Below, one piece after another: positions 1 through 4,974 of a stretch of DNA of 6,276 bases. Source of the stretch: Oscillospiraceae bacterium (GTDB lineage Bacteria > Bacillota > Clostridia > Oscillospirales > Acutalibacteraceae); NCBI GenBank assembly GCA_902761265.1, contig CACWJV010000141.1:1-6276 (forward strand), given 5' to 3'. The notes under the pieces were generated by a model, which saw only the letters and a list, made by a program, of their open reading frames with translations, was not told the DNA's origin and searched no databases. Within the stretch, counting starts at the first letter, position 1; each line of letters starts with the position of its first letter. The translations under genes were made by a program, and so were the position numbers.

Positions 1-1
1 C

Positions 2-1936
2 AAGGAACAGACCCACCACACCGACGCCACCTGCAGCCAGGTCGGCTATGATATCACATTCTGCGCGCGCTGCGGCGAAACGCTGAATCAGACCATCACC
101 CCGCCGACCAACCATAGCTGGAACGACGGCGAAGTGACCAAAGACGCCACCTGTACCGAAAACGGTATGGTGACCTATACCTGCACCGTTTGCGGCGCCA
201 CCAAAACCGAGCCGACAGACATGCTTGCCCACAACTGGAACGACGGCGAAGTGACCAAAGAGCCGTCCTGCACCGAAGCGGGCGTAAAGACCTATACCTG
301 CTCCGTCGGCGGTGAAACGAGAACCGAACCGGTTGACAAACTCGACCACAACCTTGTGCTCGTGCCGGGCACCCCGGCCACCTGCACCGAAGCCGGTCTT
401 TCCGACGGCTGGCAGTGTGAAAGCTGCGGCAAATGGATCCTCCCGCAGCAGACGATTGACGCGACCGGCCACAACCCGGTGACCGATCCCGCCGTTGCGG
501 CCACCTGCACCGCAACCGGTCTCACCGAAGGCAGCCACTGTGATATTTGCGGCACCGTGTTTGTGGAACAGCAAGAAACAGAAAAGCTCGCCCATACGCC
601 GGACGCACCGGTGACGGAAAACGAATTTGACGCTACCTGCACCGAACCGGGCGGCTATGACGAAGTGGTCTACTGCGCCGTTTGCGGCGAAGAACTCAGC
701 CGCGAAGAAAAGACGATCGAAGCTCTCGGCCACAAGATGGTCCAGCACGAGGGCAAGAACCCGACCTGCACCGAACCGGGCTGGGCGCCCTATGAAATCT
801 GCGAGCGCTGCGAATACAGCACCTATGAAGAGCTGGAAGCACCCGGACATAACCCGGGCGACGTTGTGATCGAAAACGTGAAAGACGCGAGCTGCAGCGT
901 ACCAGGTTCCTTTGAGGAAGTGTACTACTGCACCGTATGCGGCGAAGAGATGTGGCGCGATCTTGTGGAAGGCCAGACGTTGCCGCACACGCCGGGCGAA
1001 GTCAAAATCGAAAACGAAGTGGCTGCCACCTGCACAGCCAAAGGCAGCTATGATGAAGTGATTTACTGCACCGTTTGCGATGAAGTGATCAGCCGCGAAA
1101 CGATCAACACCGACAAACTCGACCACAACCTTGTGCTGGTGCCGGGCAAGGCGGCCACCTGCAGCAAAGCCGGTCTTTCCGACGGCTGGAAGTGCGAAAC
1201 CTGCGGCAAAGTCTTTGCCGAACAAAAGACGATCGCCAAGCTCGCCCACACGCCGGGCGAAGCCGTCCGCGAAAACGAAACGCCGGCCTCCTGCAAAGCG
1301 GAAGGCAGCTTCGACGAAGTGATCCGCTGCACCGAATGCGGCGAAGAACTCAGCCGCGAGACCAAGACGATCGCCAAGCTCGCCCATACGCCGGGCGAAG
1401 CCGTCCGCGAAAACGAAAAAGCCGCGTCCTGCAAAGCGGAAGGCAGCTTCGACGAAGTGATTCGCTGCACCGTCTGCGGTGAAGAACTCAGCCGTGAAAG
1501 CAAAACGATCGACAAGCTTGCCCACACGCCGGGCGATGCAGTCCGCGAAAACATTGTGGAAGCGACCGTTGACGTCGGCGGCAGTTATGACGAAGTGGTC
1601 TACTGCACCGTTTGCCACGAGGAACTCAGCCGCGAAACCGTTGCGACCGATCCGCTCACGCACACCCACAACTATGTGGCCGAAACGACCAAGGAGGCCA
1701 CCTGCAGCGAAGACGGCGAAACGACCTATACCTGCTCCGTCTGCGGTGACAGCTACACCGAAACCATCCCCGCCACCGGCAACCACGTTGACAAAAACAA
1801 CGACGGCAAGTGCGACACCTGCGGTGAAAAAATGACCGGCGGCAAGCACTGCAAATACTGCGGCAAAATCCACGGCGGCGCCTTTGGCTGGCTGACGAGC
1901 TTCTTCCACAGCATTCTTGCAATCTTCAAACGCTGA
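2..1936 (+). CDS. Cys-rich tandem-repeat surface-type protein (5' partial)
   Basis: The frame is open from the left edge, giving 644 visible residues; the true start lies outside, and internal GTG/ATG codons are not credible starts. The visible part is about fourteen repeats of 39-46 residues with the pattern [A/P]-[T/S]-C, 9-13 residues, C-x-x-C-G, 12-18 residues, H. Each unit could form a Cys3-His metal site or disulfides; that is inference. The most similar units lie near residues 410-515. The last unit contains DKNNDGKCDTCG, followed by the knuckle CKYCGKIH and a tail, GWLTSFFHSILAIFKR, that is hydrophobic and ends in two basic residues. I know such repeats and tails from very large secreted or surface proteins of gut clostridia, where function is mostly unknown. 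No LPXTG motif, S-layer domain or enzyme domain is visible; the N-terminus, where a signal peptide and any catalytic domain would sit, is missing. One knuckle Cys is lost at 308-310 (Gly) and one leading Cys at 1568-1570 (Val). A terminator follows 25 bases after the stop. Confidence 0.85.
   Translation, partial: KEQTHHTDATCSQVGYDITFCARCGETLNQTITPPTNHSWNDGEVTKDATCTENGMVTYTCTVCGATKTEPTDMLAHNWNDGEVTKEPSCTEAGVKTYTCSVGGETRTEPVDKLDHNLVLVPGTPATCTEAGLSDGWQCESCGKWILPQQTIDATGHNPVTDPAVAATCTATGLTEGSHCDICGTVFVEQQETEKLAHTPDAPVTENEFDATCTEPGGYDEVVYCAVCGEELSREEKTIEALGHKMVQHEGKNPTCTEPGWAPYEICERCEYSTYEELEAPGHNPGDVVIENVKDASCSVPGSFEEVYYCTVCGEEMWRDLVEGQTLPHTPGEVKIENEVAATCTAKGSYDEVIYCTVCDEVISRETINTDKLDHNLVLVPGKAATCSKAGLSDGWKCETCGKVFAEQKTIAKLAHTPGEAVRENETPASCKAEGSFDEVIRCTECGEELSRETKTIAKLAHTPGEAVRENEKAASCKAEGSFDEVIRCTVCGEELSRESKTIDKLAHTPGDAVRENIVEATVDVGGSYDEVVYCTVCHEELSRETVATDPLTHTHNYVAETTKEATCSEDGETTYTCSVCGDSYTETIPATGNHVDKNNDGKCDTCGEKMTGGKHCKYCGKIHGGAFGWLTSFFHSILAIFKR
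335..433 (+). repeat. Dispersed repeat, copy 1 of 2 (99 bp)
   Basis: This segment matches 1112-1210 at a fixed offset of 777 bases (259 codons), with about 9 mismatches by hand count. It encodes a DKLDHNLVLVPG linker and the GLSDGWxCExCGK knuckle. Units between the two copies are more divergent, so this looks like a non-adjacent duplication or gene-conversion tract. Confidence 0.8.
1112..1210 (+). repeat. Dispersed repeat, copy 2 of 2 (99 bp)
   Basis: Partner of 335-433. The flanks differ: copy 1 continues into a WILPQQ linker, whereas copy 2 continues into VFAEQK, which instead resembles the VFVEQQ linker of the next unit at about 557-573. The unit containing copy 2 therefore looks like a hybrid of two neighbouring ancestral units. 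Confidence 0.8.
1228..1552 (+). repeat. 138-bp tandem repeat (2.3 copies) inside the Cys-rich gene
   Basis: Copies run 1228-1365 and 1366-1503, with a partial third from 1504 to about 1552. The period is 138 bases, or 46 codons, so copy-number change keeps the frame. By hand count the first two copies differ at about 13 of 138 positions. Differences cluster where the encoded linker changes from ENETPASC to ENEKAASC and where the knuckle changes from CTEC to CTVC. Each copy encodes a linker HTPGEAVREN followed by one Cys unit. The high identity compared with other units suggests recent duplication. Confidence 0.85.
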
Positions 1937-1948
1937 CCAAACAAAAGT

Positions 1949-1989
1949 ACACAGCACCCTGCACAGCACCTTGCGGGGTGCTGTGTTTT
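1949..1989 (+). terminator. Intrinsic terminator of the Cys-rich repeat gene
   Basis: The 3' arm GGTGCTGTG (1977-1985) can pair with either of two identical 5' arms CACAGCACC, at 1950-1958 or 1962-1970. The inner arm gives a 9-bp stem with a 6-base loop; the outer arm can extend to 11 bp (1949-1959 with 1976-1986) with a 16-base loop. Only four T residues follow (1986-1989), so the tract is short. The position just after the stop codon supports a terminator role for the upstream gene. Confidence 0.8.
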
Positions 1990-1993
1990 GCTG

Positions 1994-2019
1994 TCCGGAC
2001 GCCCTCTTTTGCGTCTGGA
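1994..2019 (+). other. Hairpin of unclear role
   Basis: TCCGGACGC (1994-2002) pairs with GCGTCTGGA (2011-2019), with one G-U pair and an 8-base T-rich loop. A competing 6-bp pairing, GACGCC (1998-2003) with GGCGTC (2020-2025), would be followed by a T-rich stretch. It could be a back-up terminator for the upstream gene, but no clean T tract follows the better stem, so the role is left open. Confidence 0.4.
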
Positions 2020-2046
2020 GGCGTCTTTGTCCCTTTTTGGTTTCGC

Positions 2047-2080
2047 TTTTAAGATTTTTTTAAGAGGAGTATGCTATCCT
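2047..2080 (+). promoter_or_regulatory. Candidate promoter with extended -10 and direct repeat in place of -35
   Basis: TGCTATCCT (2072-2080) fits an extended -10 (TG-n-TATCCT, four of six to TATAAT). No good -35 hexamer lies 16-18 bases upstream. That space instead holds two copies of TTTTAAGA, at 2047-2054 and 2058-2065, 11 bases apart, close to one helical turn. This arrangement resembles activator-dependent promoters, but no regulator is identified. Transcription would start at about 2086-2090, directly before the hairpin at 2093. Confidence 0.4.
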
Positions 2081-2092
2081 TTATACAAACAT

Positions 2093-2155
2093 CGGAAAGA
2101 CGTTTGGCGTGCACCGCGATCATTTGCGGCACGCCCGCGCGCTTTCCGTTTTTTT
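2093..2155 (+). terminator. Promoter-proximal intrinsic terminator or short RNA hairpin
   Basis: CGGAAAG (2093-2099) pairs with CTTTCCG (2142-2148), and GGCGTGC (2106-2112) pairs with GCACGCC (2129-2135). A small CGC/GCG pairing can form at the tip, and a six-by-six internal loop separates the two main stems. Seven T residues follow immediately (2149-2155), the classic intrinsic-terminator form. It lies about 150 bases beyond the upstream gene's own terminator and just after a candidate promoter, so it may end a RNA of about 65 bases, attenuate the downstream gene, or serve as a second terminator. It matches no riboswitch class that I recognise. Confidence 0.65.
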
Positions 2156-2233
2156 GTTCCACGTCGTGTGGCGTATCGCGGCTGTGCAATATTCGGTCAA
2201 AAATCGGACAAACTAAAACATGATCTTTGATCC

Positions 2234-2239
2234 GGGAGG
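2234..2239 (+). promoter_or_regulatory. Ribosome binding site of the pyruvyl transferase-like gene
   Basis: GGGAGG lies six bases before the ATG at 2246. It fixes this start over other in-frame candidates such as the ATG at 2279. Confidence 0.8.
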
Positions 2240-2245
2240 CACGAC

Positions 2246-3508
2246 ATGAAATACGGCGTACTTTGGCGCAAAACAACAATGAACATCGGCGACGATATGC
2301 AGTCCTATGCCGAAAGCCTGTGGTATCCGCAGGTGGACTATATGATCGACATCGAAGCGCTCGACAGCTTCCGGTCGGCAGACGACGAGCCGGTCGCGTG
2401 TATCATGAGCGCGTGGTACCTGTGGCACAAATGGAACTGGCCGCCCGCCAAATGTATCTATCCGCTGTGGGTCGGGTTCCATTATAACGATATCCAGCGC
2501 GGCAGACCCCGCGGTATGCCGAGCAAATGGGAATATCTGACCGGGCCGGGACTCGACTATCTGAAAGCCTATGCGCCGATCGGCTGCCGCGACAGCTATA
2601 CGCGCAAACGGCTAGAGGAACGCGGCGTTGCAACCTATTATTCCGGCTGTGTCACGCTGACGCTGCCAAAGCGCAAACTCGTCAAACCCGAACGGCCGTA
2701 TCTCGTGCTGGTCGGGCTGGATAAAAAAACGGAAACCTATGTCAAAAAGCGTATGGAGAACACCGGGATCGACGTAAAGATTGTTGCGCCTACCCGGCCG
2801 GAGCCGTCTACCAACCTGTCGTGGGAAACGCGCAAAGCCGAGGTGGAGTCGCTGCTGGATCTGTATCAGAACGCCCGGGCGGTGCTGACCTTCCGGCTGC
2901 ACTGTGCGCTGCCGTGCCTCGCGCTGGAAACGCCGGTGCTGATGGTGCGTCCGTCGTTCCAATCGGTGCGGCTGCACCCGTATGTTGACTATTTGCAAAA
3001 AGCGACGCCGGACGAGGTGAGCGCCGGCAAATGCGACGCGTGGCTGCTTTGTCCGCAGAAAAATCCGGACACCTACAAGCCGGTGCGCGAAGCGCTGCAG
3101 CAGCGGATTGCGGCGTTTATTGCGCAGGCAAAAGCCGAAACGCGCAAGGCGCGCGCGCTTTCGCCGACGGCCTATACGGCCGCCGACGTGCTGCGCTGGC
3201 AGCATGCCACGATGAAACAAACGCTCGACAACTATCATATCGAGCATCATATCGACCTGCGCGAGATACAGACGCTGCGGCGCGAAAAAGAAAAAAGCAC
3301 CGCTGCGCTGGAAAAGGCGCAGCGGCAGCTTGCGCAGTATCAAAGTCTCGGCAGCTATCAGCGGGTGCAAAAGGAGCTTGCGGCCTTTCGCGAACTGGGC
3401 AGCGTGCCGCAGATGCAAACGGCGGTGCGCCGCTACCGACGGCTGATGCGCCTGCCGCCCGTGCGGCTGCTGAAAAAGATCTATCGGTTATTGAAAAAGA
3501 ACAAATAA
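2246..3508 (+). CDS. Polysaccharide pyruvyl transferase-family protein with coiled-coil tail
   Basis: 420 residues, complete. Residues 1-260 resemble the polysaccharide pyruvyl transferase family, whose members move pyruvate from phosphoenolpyruvate onto sugars of exopolysaccharides or wall polymers. Supporting features are the N-terminal strand and NIGDD loop (3-17), GCRD (113-116), the SGC-x-TLTL segment (133-140), and the family-type TFRLHCALPCLALETPV stretch (215-231), whose RLH and following helix are the most recognisable part. No signal peptide or membrane helix is seen, so it is probably cytoplasmic, acting on precursors at the membrane. Residues 336-385 are rich in heptad-like Leu/Glu/Lys/Gln and should form a coiled coil, and the last 19 residues form a strongly basic helix. 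The family also contains members of other or unknown activity, so pyruvyl transfer itself is not shown. A strong ribosome binding site precedes the ATG. No other glycan genes are visible beside it; the next gene is convergent. Confidence 0.8.
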   Translation: MKYGVLWRKTTMNIGDDMQSYAESLWYPQVDYMIDIEALDSFRSADDEPVACIMSAWYLWHKWNWPPAKCIYPLWVGFHYNDIQRGRPRGMPSKWEYLTGPGLDYLKAYAPIGCRDSYTRKRLEERGVATYYSGCVTLTLPKRKLVKPERPYLVLVGLDKKTETYVKKRMENTGIDVKIVAPTRPEPSTNLSWETRKAEVESLLDLYQNARAVLTFRLHCALPCLALETPVLMVRPSFQSVRLHPYVDYLQKATPDEVSAGKCDAWLLCPQKNPDTYKPVREALQQRIAAFIAQAKAETRKARALSPTAYTAADVLRWQHATMKQTLDNYHIEHHIDLREIQTLRREKEKSTAALEKAQRQLAQYQSLGSYQRVQKELAAFRELGSVPQMQTAVRRYRRLMRLPPVRLLKKIYRLLKKNK

Positions 3509-3513
3509 CAACG

Positions 3514-3540
3514 AAAAAAGCCGCCCGCGGGCGGCTTTTT
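3514..3540. terminator. Bidirectional intrinsic terminator between convergent genes
   Basis: Arms GCCGCC (3520-3525) and GGCGGC (3530-3535) enclose a four-base CGCG loop. Six A residues precede the stem and five T residues follow it, so both strands have a GC stem with a T tract. It lies 5 bases after the pyruvyl transferase-like stop and overlaps the last base of the pyk stop codon (3540-3542, minus strand). It can therefore end both transcripts. Confidence 0.92.
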
Positions 3541-4952
3541 CAAATGGTTTCCACTTTGATCAGATTCGTGTTGCCGGAAATTCCGTTGGTCAACCCGCCG
3601 GTGATCACGATCCGGTCGCCCTTTTGCAGCCCGAGCGCTGACGCGGCAACTTTGGCGCCGGTATAAAACAGCACGTCGACCGACTGGAAGACTTCGCACA
3701 TCGCGGGAATCACACCCCACGAAAGCGCGAGCTGGCGGTAGGTCTTTTCGCTGACCGTCAAACCGATGATGTTGACCGGCGGACGAAAACGCGAAATCAT
3801 GCGCGCTGTGCCGCCCGACAGCGAGCAGGCCACGATCGCTTTGGCGCCGATGTCGATCGCCATCCCGCAGGTGGCGTGGGAGATGGCGTCCACGGTGTTT
3901 TTGATCTGGAACGCTGTGCGGCGAAAACGCGACGCGTAGTCGATGCCGTTTTCCGCCTCCTCGCAGATTTTGGCCATCGCCGTGATCGTTTCTACCGGGT
4001 ATTTGCCCGCGGCGGTTTCGCCCGAAAGCATCACGGCCGAGGAGCCGTCATAGACCGCGTTGGCCACGTCGGAGATCTCCGCGCGGGTCGGACGCGGCTT
4101 TTCAATCATGGATTCGAGCATCTCCGTGGCGGTAATCACGCGCTTGCCGAGCAGCCGGCATTTGGTGATGAGCTGCTTTTGGATCCCGGGGAGTTGTTCA
4201 AACGGGATCTCCACACCCATATCGCCGCGGCCGATCATGATGCCGTCGCATTCGTTGCAGATTTCTTCGATATTGTCGATGCCGGCGCGGTTTTCGATTT
4301 TGGCGATCAGACTGATCTCGCTGCCGCCGTTGGCGTTCAAAAACGCACGCACGTCTTTGAGATCCTGCGCCTGCGAGACAAACGAGCAGGCGACGAAATC
4401 CACGTCCTGCTCGATGCCGAACAGCAGATCGGCTTTGTCCTGTTCGCTCAAATATACGCTGTGCAGCACCTTGTCGGGAAAGCTCATGCTCTTGCGGTCG
4501 CTCATCACGCCGCCGGCAATCGTTTTGCAATGGATGTTTTTGCCTTCGACCGACACAACTTCAAAGATCAAAAGGCCGTTGTTGACCAGAATCCGTTCTC
4601 CCGGGAAGATTTCGTTGTGGAGATTCTCATAGCTGACGGCCACGCGCGTTTCGTCGCCTTCGATCTGTTCGGTGGTGAAGGTGAACTCGTCGCCGTCGTG
4701 CAGGGTGATGCTGCCGCCCCGAAATGTGCGGATACGGTATTCCGGCCCTTTGGTGTCGAGCAGAATTGCGATCGGCAGCCCGAGCTTTTCGCGCACGGCT
4801 TTGATCTTTTGGATTTTGTCCAAATGCTCCGGATGGGTGCCGTGGGAAAAGTTGAGCCGCGCTACATTCATCCCGGCAAGACACATTTGTTCCAGCGTTT
4901 CCTGTTTGTCGCTGGCGGGGCCGATGGTACAGATGATTTTGGTTTTTCTCAT
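3540..4952 (-). CDS. pyk: Pyruvate kinase
   Basis: 470 residues, complete. It converts phosphoenolpyruvate and ADP to pyruvate and ATP, the last step of glycolysis, in the cytoplasm. The sequence opens with KTKIICTIGPAS. Substrate-site residues Arg32, Asn34 and Ser36 lie in NVARLNFSHGTH, and LLDTKGPE is at 64-71. Catalytic Lys218 and metal ligand Glu220 lie in IAKIENRAG, Asp244 is in GRGDMGVEIP, and TATEMLESM and VMLSGETAAGKYP follow. The order is barrel domain, inserted lid domain (roughly 70-170), barrel, C-terminal allosteric domain (roughly 340-470). The length is that of the core enzyme, without the extra C-terminal PEP-utilising-like domain of Bacillus enzymes. Odd point: the usual Asp-Asp-Gly of the lid domain is Asn124-Asn125-Gly126. 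The segment after it reads KSMSFPDK where KGVNLPG is usual. It lies 22 bases downstream of a FemABX-type gene and is probably cotranscribed with it. The ATG is supported by GGAAG seven bases upstream. Confidence 0.97.
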   Translation of the reverse strand: MRKTKIICTIGPASDKQETLEQMCLAGMNVARLNFSHGTHPEHLDKIQKIKAVREKLGLPIAILLDTKGPEYRIRTFRGGSITLHDGDEFTFTTEQIEGDETRVAVSYENLHNEIFPGERILVNNGLLIFEVVSVEGKNIHCKTIAGGVMSDRKSMSFPDKVLHSVYLSEQDKADLLFGIEQDVDFVACSFVSQAQDLKDVRAFLNANGGSEISLIAKIENRAGIDNIEEICNECDGIMIGRGDMGVEIPFEQLPGIQKQLITKCRLLGKRVITATEMLESMIEKPRPTRAEISDVANAVYDGSSAVMLSGETAAGKYPVETITAMAKICEEAENGIDYASRFRRTAFQIKNTVDAISHATCGMAIDIGAKAIVACSLSGGTARMISRFRPPVNIIGLTVSEKTYRQLALSWGVIPAMCEVFQSVDVLFYTGAKVAASALGLQKGDRIVITGGLTNGISGNTNLIKVETI

Positions 4953-4959
4953 AGTCTCA

Positions 4960-4964
4960 CTTCC
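4960..4964 (-). promoter_or_regulatory. Ribosome binding site of pyk
   Basis: On the minus strand GGAAG precedes the ATG by seven bases. It lies wholly within the 22-base gap after the upstream gene, so pyk has its own translation start within a probable shared transcript. Confidence 0.7.
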
Positions 4965-4974
4965 GTTTCGGAGT

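Larger units (their letters stand above)
1937..2245 (+). other. Intergenic regulatory region (309 bases)
   Basis: This region separates two plus-strand genes. It holds the terminator at 1949-1989, a second hairpin at 1994-2019, an AT-rich stretch with a direct repeat and candidate promoter (2047-2080), a long hairpin followed by seven T residues (2093-2155), and the ribosome binding site of the next gene at 2234-2239. I see no convincing protein-coding frame: frames open here on both strands run through the hairpins and lack ribosome binding sites. Confidence 0.7.

Noticed and set aside
134..134. GTG at 134 as the start of the Cys-rich gene
   Set aside because: The frame is open to the left edge and encodes another clear repeat unit (ATCSQVG, then CARCGE) upstream.
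1063..1554. Antisense and alternative-frame open frames within the Cys-rich repeats
   Set aside because: They mirror the repeat structure exactly, because the repeats lack stop complements in those frames; no independent start signals.
2111..2187. Antiterminator pairing of CCGCGAT (2114-2120) with ATCGCGG (2175-2181)
   Set aside because: The pairing is real on paper, but the second arm is transcribed only after the T tract at 2149-2155, so it could not prevent termination during transcription.
1988..2230. Possible 80-codon small protein in the intergenic region
   Set aside because: It starts at the edge of a terminator, runs through the 2093-2155 hairpin and T tract, has Arg/Phe-rich composition typical of noncoding sequence, and lacks a good ribosome binding site.
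2157..2233. Second promoter for the gene at 2246, using the AATATT near 2188
   Set aside because: No plausible -35 at the right distance and only a partial -10; chance A/T sequence is as likely.
2612..3418. Minus-strand open frame of 268 codons opposite the pyruvyl transferase-like gene
   Set aside because: Arg/His/Gln/Leu-rich shadow of the real gene, with no domain and no start signal.
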